A stretch of DNA of 64,000 nt from Uruburuella suis (GTDB taxonomy: Bacteria; Pseudomonadota; Gammaproteobacteria; Burkholderiales; Neisseriaceae): NCBI RefSeq assembly GCF_004341385.1, contig NZ_SLXE01000004.1:1-64000 (forward strand), in the 5' to 3' direction. Below are positions 40,322-47,943 of the stretch, in pieces; within the stretch, counting starts at the first letter, position 1; every line of letters starts with the position of its first letter. The notes under the pieces were generated by a model. It was not told the origin of the DNA. It saw nothing but the letters and a program-made list of their open reading frames with translations, and did no database searches. Position numbers and translations under genes: made by a program.

Positions 40322-40669
40322 CGCATCTCTCCGTTTCTGAATCTGCTGATTTATTTTTCAACAAGAATGAACCAAATCTAAAAAACAAGATAACAAGGCA
40401 GCGAGCCGCAAACATTACCGTTCGGTTTTTTAGGTTTGACATTGCCCATCACCAACGCACCCTATCACCATGGCTTGAATTTAACACTTTACAAATCTTT
40501 GATGACAGCTACATGAATGTTTGATGTCTTTATGCTAAAAATATGAACAAAGGCCGTCTGAAAAGTTTCAGACGGCCTCACCTTCATGCCCTGCAGGCCA
40601 ACCACGATGATTTCCCGCACAGCATCGAAAGCTCACTCGAACTGAAAGAAAATGAGCGTCGCATTTCAC
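40322..40669. other. Intergenic stretch with repeat remnants
   Basis: About 350 bases without a gene. It contains a decayed family A copy (about 40368-40442: CCAAATCTAAAAAACAAG, AACAAGGCAGCGAGCCGC, ending TTTTTTAGGTTTGACAT) and a DUS pair (40549-40580). Just before the B copy, GCATTTCACTATA (about 40661-40673) looks like the end of another B element. No RNA gene or ORF with support was seen. Confidence 0.6.
40549..40580. repeat. DUS pair
   Basis: AAAGGCCGTCTGAAAAGTTTCAGACGGCCT, nearly loopless, about 230 bases upstream of the OlsB-like start and not adjacent to a gene end. Confidence 0.75.
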
Positions 40670-40820
40670 TATAGTAGAATGCAAGAAAAAGTGATACAAA
40701 GCCACGTACTATCACGGAGTAGGTTGGGTTGATAAACCCAACGTTTCAGACGGCCTGTGGGCTTGTTGGGTTTTCAACCCAACCTACCCGTTGTATCACT
40801 TTTTTATGTATTTCACGATA
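40670..40820 (-). mobile_element. Family B MITE-like element, uninterrupted
   Basis: 151 bp, same length as the copy at 27366. The ends are TATAGTAGAATGCAAGAAAAAG and TATGTATTTCACGATA, with a GGTTGGGTTG ... CAACCCAACC inverted pair and TTTCAGACGGCCTG (DUS) inside. It lies downstream of mqo beyond that gene's terminator. Confidence 0.75.
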
Positions 40821-40856
40821 TTAAACGGCATCGCCAAACGGCTTACTTATATAAAA

Positions 40857-40880
40857 AAACCGGCTCTTTCGAGCCGGTTT
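40857..40880 (-). terminator. Intrinsic terminator of mqo
   Basis: AAACCGGCTC-TTTC-GAGCCGGTTT, a perfect 10 bp stem with a tetraloop, 20 bases past the mqo stop and followed on the minus strand by a T-run. Not DUS-based. Confidence 0.85.
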
Positions 40881-40899
40881 GCGCTTTCAGACGGCCTGT

Positions 40900-42603
40900 T
40901 TACATGGCCTGCTCTTCTTTATTCAGGTTTTTTTCATCGTTGGCCGCCGGTGCCGCCGGGATAACGGGCGGCATGGCTTGGGCGGGATTGGGGTGGTTTA
41001 AATCGGCCGGCACTTCGATATACGGCAGCTGCAAGGTTTCGCTGGTGGCGCGGCGGATTTCATTGGTGAGCGCCGGGCTGCTGTTGATTTGCCGGCCGTA
41101 GGAGGGCACGATTTCTTTAATGCGCGCTTCCCAGCCTTGTGCCATCTGCTCGGGAAAAGCTTTGGGCAGCAAGCCCAGCATAATGGAAGGCGAAGTGGAT
41201 GCGCCGGGCGAAGCACCTAAAAGCGCGGCAATGGTGTGGTCTTTATCGGCCACGATTTCGGTGCCGAATTGCAGTACGCTGCCTTTTTCCAGGTCTTTTT
41301 TGATGATTTGCACGCGCTGGCCGGCGGTGATCAGCTTCCATGAATCGGGCTTGGCGCTGGGGTAATATTTCAGCAATTCGGCCTGGCGGTCGCTGTCGGT
41401 AAGCATGGCCTGCTGCACCAGATATTGCACCAAATCAAGATTTTCCACGCCCACAGCCATCATACCGGCAACGTTGTGTATGTTCACCGAGCTGAGCAAG
41501 TCAAACCAGCTGCCGTTTTTCAAAAACTTGGTGCTGTAAAGCGCAAACGGGCCAAACAGCATGGTTTGTTTGCCGTCGAGGAAGCGGGTGTCCAGATGCG
41601 GCACCGACATCGGCGGCGCGCCGGTTTCGGCTTGGCCGTATACTTTGGCGCGGTGTTGGGTGGTGAGGCTCGGATTGTCAAACGACAAGAACTGGCCGCC
41701 CACGGGGAAACCGGCATAGTTTTGCGCTTCGGGAATGCCCGACATTTGCAATAGCTTCAACGAGGCACCGCCTGCGCCGATAAACACAAATTTGGCTTTC
41801 ACGGTTTTCTCTGTTTGCGTGGCCAAATCGTATACGGTCACGTTCCAGGTTTTATCACTGTTTTGGCGCAAGGCGCGCACTTCGTGTTGCAAGTTGAGCT
41901 TGAAATTGGGCTGTTTTTGCAAAGCGGCGGTGAGCTGGTTGGTAATCACGCCAAAGTTGACATCGGTGCCCAAAGGCATATAGGTGGCGGCCACTTTTTG
42001 CTGCGGGTCGCGCCCTTCAATCAGCAAAGGCGCCCATTGGCGGATTTGCTCTTGATCGGTGGAAAACTGCATGCCGTAAAACATCGGCTGCTGCACCAGC
42101 GCGGCATGGCGCTTGCGCAAAAATTCGATATTGGCATCGCCCCATACAAAGCTCATGTGCGGCGTGGCATTGATAAAGTCTTGCGGATGGCTGCTCAGGC
42201 GGCCTGCACGCACTTGATGCGCCCAGAATTGGCGCGATACTTCAAATTGCTCGGTAATGCGCACGGCGCGGTCGGTTTTCACCACGCCGTTTTTCTCGGG
42301 GGTATAGTTTAATTCGGCAAAAGCAGCATGGCCGGTGCCGGCATTGTTCCAGCCATTGGAGCTTTCCAAGCCCACCGCATCCAGCCGCTCAAAGGCTTCG
42401 ATGTTCCAGTCGGGCTGTAATTCTTGCAGGAAAGTGGACAGCGTCATGCTCATAATGCCGCCGCCGATTACCACCACGTCTATCGGCTTTTCGTTTTCGG
42501 CTGCGGGCACGCTGCGTTGGTAGAGCGGCCAGTTTAAAAAAATCAAGGCGGCTGCCAGCACCGCCACGATGAGGTATGCGAAAATTTTGATGATTTTTTT
42601 CAT
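40900..42603 (-). CDS. mqo: Malate:quinone oxidoreductase
   Basis: Membrane-bound FAD enzyme oxidising malate to oxaloacetate and passing electrons to the quinone pool. About 567 aa. An N-terminal hydrophobic anchor or uncleaved signal (KIIKIFAYLIVAVLAAALIFL) is followed by the FAD dinucleotide motif DVVVIGGGIMSMTLSTFL, then SSNGWNNAGTGHAAFAELNY, VFIGAGGASLKLLQ and the C-terminal ALLGASPGASTSPSIML. The anchored form resembles E. coli Mqo more than the shorter Mqo I recall from meningococcus. The start is ambiguous: ATG 42603 or ATG 42615. A perfect FNR palindrome lies upstream. It follows fumarase in the TCA pathway. Confidence 0.93.
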   Translation of the reverse strand: MKKIIKIFAYLIVAVLAAALIFLNWPLYQRSVPAAENEKPIDVVVIGGGIMSMTLSTFLQELQPDWNIEAFERLDAVGLESSNGWNNAGTGHAAFAELNYTPEKNGVVKTDRAVRITEQFEVSRQFWAHQVRAGRLSSHPQDFINATPHMSFVWGDANIEFLRKRHAALVQQPMFYGMQFSTDQEQIRQWAPLLIEGRDPQQKVAATYMPLGTDVNFGVITNQLTAALQKQPNFKLNLQHEVRALRQNSDKTWNVTVYDLATQTEKTVKAKFVFIGAGGASLKLLQMSGIPEAQNYAGFPVGGQFLSFDNPSLTTQHRAKVYGQAETGAPPMSVPHLDTRFLDGKQTMLFGPFALYSTKFLKNGSWFDLLSSVNIHNVAGMMAVGVENLDLVQYLVQQAMLTDSDRQAELLKYYPSAKPDSWKLITAGQRVQIIKKDLEKGSVLQFGTEIVADKDHTIAALLGASPGASTSPSIMLGLLPKAFPEQMAQGWEARIKEIVPSYGRQINSSPALTNEIRRATSETLQLPYIEVPADLNHPNPAQAMPPVIPAAPAANDEKNLNKEEQAM

Positions 42604-42651
42604 AATGCTTTTCATCTGGGAAAAAAGAAGCACTATTTTAACATGACCAAT

Positions 42652-42665
42652 TTGATTTAAATCAA
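42652..42665. promoter_or_regulatory. FNR-type binding site upstream of mqo
   Basis: TTGATTTAAATCAA matches the FNR consensus TTGAT-N4-ATCAA at all ten defined positions. It lies about 37-49 bases upstream of the mqo start, near where the promoter should be, so FNR could repress mqo when oxygen is low. It is the only perfect match I noticed in the window. Confidence 0.65.
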
Positions 42666-42910
42666 ATTTTTATGATTTCTATCTTGACAACAACAGCATT
42701 GACTTTCACAAACCACTTTATTTATTAACAACCTTTGCAAAACCTCAGTGTTCACATTGACAAACCCAGCGTTCAACCTTAGGTAAAATCTGATAAAAAT
42801 CAATAAAATCCGCCATTAAGATTTAATGAAGCAGAATCCTCATTTCGTTGCGCTTGCATGGCCGCACCACTATACTCTGTCTTTCAACAGCAACCGAAAG
42901 ACAAAGCCTT

Positions 42911-43348
42911 ATGAATATCCGTAAAGCGCAGCCCGAAGATCATCACGCGCTTCTGGCTATTTGGGAGCAATCCGTGCGCGCTTCGCATGATTTTTTATCA
43001 GAACAAGATATCAGCCGGCTGCTGATTGTGGTGCGCGACCAAGCCCTGCCCTGCCTTGAAGTGTGGGTATTGTGCGATGAAACAGAAACACCCATCGGCT
43101 TTATGGGGCTGAGCGGCAACAAGCTCGGGGCTTTGTTTATTGCGCCCGCCCGCTTTCGGCAAGGTGCCGGCAAGCTGATGCTTCATTATGCACGCAAATT
43201 GAAAGGCCGGCTGCTGGTGGATGTGAACGAGCAAAATCCTCAGGCTGTGGCCTTTTATTTGGCCAATGGATTCGCCGTTTCCCACCGTTCGCCCACAGAT
43301 GCCCAAGGGCGCCCATTTGCGCTGCTGCATTTGAGCGAACCCGATTAG
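42911..43348 (+). CDS. GNAT-family N-acetyltransferase (YjaB-like)
   Basis: A 145 aa protein with the whole GNAT fold: MNIRKAQPEDHHALLAIWEQSVRASH-type N-terminus, LCDETETPIGFMGL strand 4, the acetyl-CoA loop ARFRQGAGKLMLHYA, and LLVDVNEQNPQAVAFYLANGF. The segment order and VDVNEQNPQA resemble E. coli YjaB/YiaC-type acetyltransferases. The substrate is unknown. The start ATG 42911 matches the family opening (MNIRKA); the upstream extension of 21 codons has no support. It is divergent from mqo with 307 bases between. Confidence 0.85.
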   Translation: MNIRKAQPEDHHALLAIWEQSVRASHDFLSEQDISRLLIVVRDQALPCLEVWVLCDETETPIGFMGLSGNKLGALFIAPARFRQGAGKLMLHYARKLKGRLLVDVNEQNPQAVAFYLANGFAVSHRSPTDAQGRPFALLHLSEPD

Positions 43349-43387
43349 GCCGCCCACCATTCGATTTGAGCGCACGCATATACATCA

Positions 43388-43422
43388 CAGGCCGTCTGAA
43401 CTTTTTGTTTTCAGACGGCCTC
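43388..43422. terminator. Bidirectional DUS-pair terminator
   Basis: AGGCCGTCTGAA and TTCAGACGGCCTCTTT with a 9-base T-rich loop, between the GNAT gene and the convergent FABP-like gene. Confidence 0.8.
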
Positions 43423-43510
43423 TTTCTCAAATCACATTGCTGCTGCATTTATTGCCTGCACCGTTTAAGCAGATGCACTTTATTTATTTTTTAGACGGAG
43501 CGCATGCTGT

Positions 43511-44164
43511 TTACCCCGCAGCCTTGGCCTTCATCGCTGCCAGCGCGGTGGGATTGGGCGTGGCTTCGCCGATTTTGTGCAAGGTGTTTTGATCGGTGTG
43601 GGCAAAAGGTGCGGCATAGCCCGGCACAATCAGCGTGGTGGTTTGCTGATACGACCAAGTGCCGTCATCGTGCAGGGTGATGGTGATGCGGTAGTGATCG
43701 GTTTTGAAGGCATGTTCGAGAAAGGGATTAGAGCAGATGCCGTTTTCGGTGCTGCCGCGCACGGCTTCCACGCTGAAGGTTTTGTCATCTGCCTTGGCGC
43801 GGCCGGTAGCCATAGCGGTTTGGCCGCGCGGAATGGTGAGGGTTTGTATCAAATTACCGGTGGCCGGCTCCCACAGCCAATAGCCCACTTGGTCGTGAAA
43901 CGTTTCCACTTCGCCCGGCTGCACGATATGGAGATGGTAGCGCAGGCCGTAAAAAAGCTGCGGGCCGTTGGTTTGGCCGTCGATGGGCTGCATTTCAGCG
44001 TGTTCGATATAGGCATCGTGTTCGGGGCCGTCGGCCTTGGGGTTCACATCATGGCCGGCCGCGCCGCGCCAAATGCCGGCCAGACCGGCAAGCGGGCCGA
44101 GGTTGGCGAGGGTGTCGGGGTCGACTTCGGGCTCGGTGTAGATGTCTTTGGGAAAATCAGTCAT
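43511..44164 (-). CDS. Heme-binding beta-barrel / nitrobindin-like protein
   Basis: A 217 aa cytoplasmic protein of the FABP-like group (DUF1794/THAP4 C-terminal domain). The G-x-W-x-G signature near the barrel opening reads LAGIWRGAAGHDV. Other segments are LFYGLRYHLHIV, FHDQVGYWLWEPATGNLIQTLTIPRG and a C-terminal WSYQQTTTLIVPGYAAPFAHTDQNTL. Nitrobindins bind ferric heme and isomerise peroxynitrite. This bacterial branch is longer than the core (about 160 aa) and its heme ligand is not assigned by me. The start MTDFPKDIYTEP follows ACAGGCTAAACAAC, a moderate ribosome-binding site. Confidence 0.75.
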   Translation of the reverse strand: MTDFPKDIYTEPEVDPDTLANLGPLAGLAGIWRGAAGHDVNPKADGPEHDAYIEHAEMQPIDGQTNGPQLFYGLRYHLHIVQPGEVETFHDQVGYWLWEPATGNLIQTLTIPRGQTAMATGRAKADDKTFSVEAVRGSTENGICSNPFLEHAFKTDHYRITITLHDDGTWSYQQTTTLIVPGYAAPFAHTDQNTLHKIGEATPNPTALAAMKAKAAG

Positions 44165-44285
44165 GTTGTTTAGCCTGTCGGATAAGGGTAAAAATCACGG
44201 TAATGGCAATATATTAATACAATCACCCGCAGGCGCAACCATTTGCCGCCGGCGCCCGAACATTATTTTGAGCATGCTCAAGATA

Positions 44286-44347
44286 ATGCCAAGCCTAAAA
44301 ATAAGATCAGCAAGCGGCGCCGGTAGGTTATTTTTCAGGTTCGGTAT
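44286..44347. repeat. Family A remnant overlapping the cupin stop
   Basis: Left end ATGCCAAGCCTAAAAATAAG, a piece of core (CAAGCGGCG) and right end TAGGTTATTTTTCAGGTTCGGTAT. The middle is deleted. The right end encodes the last codons and stop of the cupin gene on the minus strand. Confidence 0.5.
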
Positions 44348-44660
44348 AAAACACCGCCAGCCAAACAGTGGGCATATTCGGGTCTGTTTGCACCACCCTG
44401 TGGCGGCAATGCGCAGGAATGTGCACATAATCGCCGGCTTCAAGAGCCGTTTCGCGGCCATCGGCAAAAGCGAGCCGCGCGTTGCCCTGCACCAGCAACA
44501 CCCATTCGGCTTCTTCTTGGTCATACCAAAAATCGGCAGGCGAAGCGTGGCCGTGGGACACAATGCGCTCGATGCGCACGGTCGGGCTTTGTAAAAGCGT
44601 TTCAAAGGCTTCTTGCGCCTGCCGATCGGGCAGCGGCCGGCAGAGATTACGGCTGTGCAT
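44328..44660 (-). CDS. Cupin-domain protein
   Basis: A 110 aa single-domain cupin. Motif 1 appears as SHGHASPADFWYDQEEAEWVLLVQGNARL, with the His pair and the Glu of the metal site, and motif 2 as LEAGDYVHIPAHCRHRV. It probably binds a metal; the substrate is unknown. The ATG at 44660 follows AAGGAAAATATTG. The C-terminus (VFYTEPEK) is encoded by what looks like the end of a family A remnant, so the original tail may differ. It does not overlap the neighbouring FABP-like gene (164 bases apart). Confidence 0.82.
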   Translation of the reverse strand: MHSRNLCRPLPDRQAQEAFETLLQSPTVRIERIVSHGHASPADFWYDQEEAEWVLLVQGNARLAFADGRETALEAGDYVHIPAHCRHRVVQTDPNMPTVWLAVFYTEPEK

Positions 44661-44728
44661 CAATATTTTCCTTCTATAGTTAAACATTGCCGGGCAACCA
44701 TGATGTGATTCTATAATATTTCCATACT

Positions 44729-44762
44729 AGGCCGTCTGAAACATGGGTTTCAGACGGCCTGA
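44729..44762. repeat. DUS pair between divergent genes
   Basis: AGGCCGTCTGAAAC and GTTTCAGACGGCCT with a short loop, 69 bases upstream of the cupin start and 112 bases upstream of the YhcB-like start. No gene ends nearby. Confidence 0.75.
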
Positions 44763-44873
44763 TATTTTTAGGCTGCCCACTTGTTGCGTCAAGCGCTTCG
44801 TTGGTAAGATAGCTTTGAAAGCCTGATGGCGGCTTGAAACACCATATCCGGATAACCTATAGAGGAGAACACC

Positions 44874-45428
44874 ATGAATGCAGATTTGCCTTGGGGCTTG
44901 CAATTGGCGCTGGCAGCGCTGGCCGGTTTGGCGCTGGGCTTGCTGGCGATGTGGCTGATATTGCGGCAAAACAGCGCCAAACAAAAAGCACACGAAGCGC
45001 TGGCACAGCAATTTAGCGATTACCGCCATAAAGTGGACCAACATTTTGTAGACACCGCCGCCGCCGTAGACGAGCTCAACCGCAGCTATCAAAAAGTGGT
45101 GCAGCATCTGAGCGCCGGCGCGCAAACCCTGATGGGCAAAGAAGCCTTGCAAGAACAATTGGCGCAGCGCAGCAATAAAGCGGTAACGGTGTCTTATCTG
45201 GCCGCAGCAGCGGTGGAGCCGCTGGCGCAAGAGAGCGATGCCGGCGCGGCCGTGCAGGCCGCAGCAGCGGCCAGCGAGCCTGTGTTGCCGGCCGACAAAG
45301 AAATTATTCCACCGCCGATCGATCCGGAAGAGCAAGAGCCGGTGAGCGATGTGCCGGTGATCGATGCGCCGCCCACTTTGGCGATTGAAGAAGAGGATGA
45401 ACACGAGCCCAAAGTGCCGAGAATTTAA
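44874..45428 (+). CDS. YhcB/ZapG-like (DUF1043) inner-membrane protein
   Basis: A 184 aa protein with one N-terminal membrane helix (about residues 8-30, LQLALAALAGLALGLLAMWL), a coiled-coil segment containing FSDYRHKVDQHFVDTAAAVDELNRSY, the DUF1043 signature, and a long acidic Pro/Glu/Asp-rich tail (about 105-184). YhcB/ZapG links cell elongation and division in E. coli. The tail is longer and more acidic than in E. coli YhcB (about 132 aa). The start has AGAGGAGAACACC upstream. Monocistronic, ending in a DUS hairpin. Confidence 0.85.
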   Translation: MNADLPWGLQLALAALAGLALGLLAMWLILRQNSAKQKAHEALAQQFSDYRHKVDQHFVDTAAAVDELNRSYQKVVQHLSAGAQTLMGKEALQEQLAQRSNKAVTVSYLAAAAVEPLAQESDAGAAVQAAAAASEPVLPADKEIIPPPIDPEEQEPVSDVPVIDAPPTLAIEEEDEHEPKVPRI

Positions 45429-45462
45429 AAAGCACCGAGAATCTAAATAATATGATGTAAAA

Positions 45463-45500
45463 GCCAAAGGCCGTCTGAAACGTTTCAGACGGCCTTTGGC
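45463..45500. terminator. DUS-pair terminator
   Basis: GCCAAAGGCCGTCTGAAAC and its full complement; the stem extends well beyond the DUS. 34 bases after the YhcB-like stop. Confidence 0.85.
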
Positions 45501-45513
45501 TTTTGATTCATCC

Positions 45514-45620
45514 GTAGGTCGGATGCTTGAATTCGACACTTACCCGAAGCGCAAGACATTCCTGTTTTCCGCCTTAATGTTTAGCCTTAACGACCCTATG
45601 TCGGATTCGAGCATCCGACC
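45514..45620. repeat. Family C repeat
   Basis: Starts GTAGGTCGGATGCTTGAATTCGAC and ends GTCGGATTCGAGCATCCGACC, the same framework as at 10011 but with a different spacer (about 60 bases). It fills the gap between two convergent genes. Confidence 0.6.
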
Positions 45621-45668
45621 AACGCATGGCTTCTCCACAATGTGTGCCAAACATTAAGATTGCATGCA

Positions 45669-45703
45669 GAGGCCGTCTGAAAGATTAGTTTCAGACGGCC
45701 TTA
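45669..45703. terminator. DUS-pair terminator
   Basis: AGGCCGTCTGAAA and TTTCAGACGGCCTTAA with a loop of about 8 bases, 14 bases after the isochorismatase-like stop. Confidence 0.8.
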
Positions 45704-45716
45704 ACAGCATCAATCA

Positions 45717-46277
45717 TCAAACCATTTCCAGCAGCTCATCCGTGCTTTGCACTTGCGCATAACCGAATTGCAGCGCCGCCATAAAAGCCGCATGCACTTG
45801 CGCGGCCGGCACTTTGATACCGCCCCATTCCATCGCCAGCGTGGCGCAGGCATCGTGGGCGAGGTGGCATTCGTAGCCCAAATCGGCTGCAGCGCGGGTG
45901 GCTGCATCGATGCACATATGGCTCATCGCGCCCACGATAAACAGGCGTTTGATGCCCCGCTTTTGCAATTGCGCCTGCAAATCGGTGCCGAGAAAGCTGT
46001 TGACATGGTGTTTCAAAATCACCGGCTCGCCCTCTAGCGGCGCCATGCTTGCGTGGATTTGCGCGCCTTCGGAGCCGGGCTGGAAAAACGGCGCATCCGC
46101 GCTTGAAAACTCATGGCGGATATGGAAAACCGGCAAGCCTTGCGCGCGAAATGCCGCCAAAAGCTTGGCGCCGTTTGCCGCGGCGGCTTCGGTGTTGTCC
46201 AGCGGCCATTTTGCGCTGGGAAAAGTGGGAAAATAATCGTTTTGGAAATCCACAATCAATAAAGCGGTGTCGGACAT
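45717..46277 (-). CDS. Isochorismatase-like cysteine hydrolase
   Basis: A 186 aa alpha/beta hydrolase of the nicotinamidase/isochorismatase superfamily. The catalytic Asp is in LLIVDFQNDYF, the Lys in VILKHHVNSFLGT and the nucleophilic Cys in GAMSHMCIDAATRAAADLGY. It could hydrolyse amides such as nicotinamide or N-carbamoyl compounds; the exact substrate is unknown. I start it at ATG 46277 (MSDTALLIVDF) because AAGGAAAAGCAAA precedes it; the 89-codon upstream extension crosses a DUS and is not coding-like. Single gene. Confidence 0.85.
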   Translation of the reverse strand: MSDTALLIVDFQNDYFPTFPSAKWPLDNTEAAAANGAKLLAAFRAQGLPVFHIRHEFSSADAPFFQPGSEGAQIHASMAPLEGEPVILKHHVNSFLGTDLQAQLQKRGIKRLFIVGAMSHMCIDAATRAAADLGYECHLAHDACATLAMEWGGIKVPAAQVHAAFMAALQFGYAQVQSTDELLEMV

Positions 46278-46369
46278 TTTGCTTTTCCTTATCTTTTGAT
46301 TTAAGCGCTGAAACATGGTTTGCAGGTTTGCTGGTTCAATTAATAAACCTGCGGCAACTGCCAACGAAT

Positions 46370-46399
46370 CAGGCCGTCTGAAACCTTTCAGACGGCCTT
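46370..46399. terminator. DUS-pair terminator of the patA-patD operon
   Basis: AGGCCGTCTGAAA-CC-TTTCAGACGGCCT, 10 bases after the patD stop. Confidence 0.8.
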
Positions 46400-46408
46400 G
46401 CCCATTCC

Positions 46409-47839
46409 TTACAGCGCCACCATCACATGCTTGGTAATCAGATAATCGCCCACGGCTTCGGCCGACAAATCTTTGCCGAAGCCCGATTGCTTGAAGCCGC
46501 CGTGCGGCGTTTCCGAGGTGAGCGGCAAGTGGTCGTTTACCCACACGGTGCCGAAGCGTAAATCGGCGGCAAAGCGCATGGCGCGGGCCACATCGGTGGT
46601 GAACACGGATGAAGCCAGGCCGAAGCGCACATCGTTGGCCATGGCCAGCGCTTCTTCGTCGGTTTTAAAGGTTTGGATGGTCATCACCGGGCCGAACACT
46701 TCGTTTTGCACGATTTCGGCTTTTTGATCCACGCCGGTGAGCAAGGTGGGGCTGTAGAAATGACCGCCGCCGAAATCGAGCGTGTGTCCGCCAAACAAGG
46801 CTTTGGCGCCTGCCGCTTGGGCGCGCTCGACAAAGCCCGCCACGCGCTCGAGCTGTTTGGCGGAAATCAGCGGTCCCATCATCACGCCTTCGTCAAACGG
46901 CTGCCCCACTTTAAACGCCTGTGCTTGTGCCAGCAGCGCTTCGGTGAATTTTTCTTTTACCGATTCGTGCACCAAAATGCGGGTGGCGGCGGTGCAGTCG
47001 TGGCCGGAATTGATAAAGCCGCCGAAGGCCGCTTTTTCGGCGGCGCGCTCGATATCGGCATCTTCAAACACAATTAGCGGCGCTTTGCCGCCCAATTCGA
47101 GGTGCACGCGCTTGAGCGAATCGGCGGCGCTACGCATAATGAATTTGCCGGTGTCGCTCGAGCCGGTGAGGCTCACCATTTGAATATCGGGGTGCGCTAC
47201 CAACGCTTTGCCGGTGTCGGCCGCGCCGGTGATGATGTTCAACACGCCGTCGGGCAGGCCTGCTTCTTGGGCGATTTCGCCCAGCAGCAAAGTGGTGCGC
47301 GGCGTCATTTCAGAGGGTTTGATGATGGAAGTGCAGCCTGCGGCCAGGGCGGGGCCGATTTTCCAGGCCGCCATCAGCAAGGGGTAATTCCACGGCGCAA
47401 TGCCGGCGCTCACGCCGCACGGCTCGCGGCGCAGCATAGATGTGTAGGCGCTGTTGTATTCGCCGGCGCTGCTGCCGCCGGTGTCACGCGCGGCGGTGGC
47501 GAAAAAGCGCAGGTTGTCTACCACAAAAGGCAGGTCGCCGCCTTTGCTGATGAATTCATAAGGCTTACCGGAGTCTTCCGTTTCGATTTTTGCCAACTCA
47601 TCGGCGCGCGCTTCGATGATATCGGCCATTTTCCACAACACGCCCGAGCGCTCGCCCGGTGTGGCTTTCGACCAGCGCCCGTCGTCAAACGCGGCTTTGG
47701 CCGCCGCCACGGCGGCATTCACTTCCTGTTCGCCGGCGGTGGCCACTTGCGCCACGGTTTTGCCCGTGGCCGGGTTTTCCACATCTACCGTGCCGCTGCC
47801 GGCCTGCCATCGGCCGTTAATCCATAATCCGTATTCCAT
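46409..47839 (-). CDS. patD: Gamma-aminobutyraldehyde dehydrogenase
   Basis: A 476 aa NAD-dependent aldehyde dehydrogenase. The Asn of the oxyanion site is in GIAPWNYPLLMAAWK, the general base Glu in HLELGGKAPLIVFED and the catalytic Cys in NSGHDCTAATRILV. GHDCTA (instead of GQVC) matches the PatD/YdcW subgroup, which oxidises 4-aminobutanal to GABA. The patA gene encoding the preceding step lies 104 bases upstream on the same strand, confirming the pathway. A betaine-aldehyde or succinate-semialdehyde dehydrogenase is less likely for that reason. The start follows GAGGAGAAAGCA. Confidence 0.88.
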   Translation of the reverse strand: MEYGLWINGRWQAGSGTVDVENPATGKTVAQVATAGEQEVNAAVAAAKAAFDDGRWSKATPGERSGVLWKMADIIEARADELAKIETEDSGKPYEFISKGGDLPFVVDNLRFFATAARDTGGSSAGEYNSAYTSMLRREPCGVSAGIAPWNYPLLMAAWKIGPALAAGCTSIIKPSEMTPRTTLLLGEIAQEAGLPDGVLNIITGAADTGKALVAHPDIQMVSLTGSSDTGKFIMRSAADSLKRVHLELGGKAPLIVFEDADIERAAEKAAFGGFINSGHDCTAATRILVHESVKEKFTEALLAQAQAFKVGQPFDEGVMMGPLISAKQLERVAGFVERAQAAGAKALFGGHTLDFGGGHFYSPTLLTGVDQKAEIVQNEVFGPVMTIQTFKTDEEALAMANDVRFGLASSVFTTDVARAMRFAADLRFGTVWVNDHLPLTSETPHGGFKQSGFGKDLSAEAVGDYLITKHVMVAL

Positions 47840-47943
47840 TGCTTTCTCCTCGAGATTCAGTGAACATCAATTGACTGGGCATTGCTGAAAATAGGTTTTC
47901 TGTTTTCTTTAATAAGAATAAGGCCGTCTGAAATCTCAGCGCT

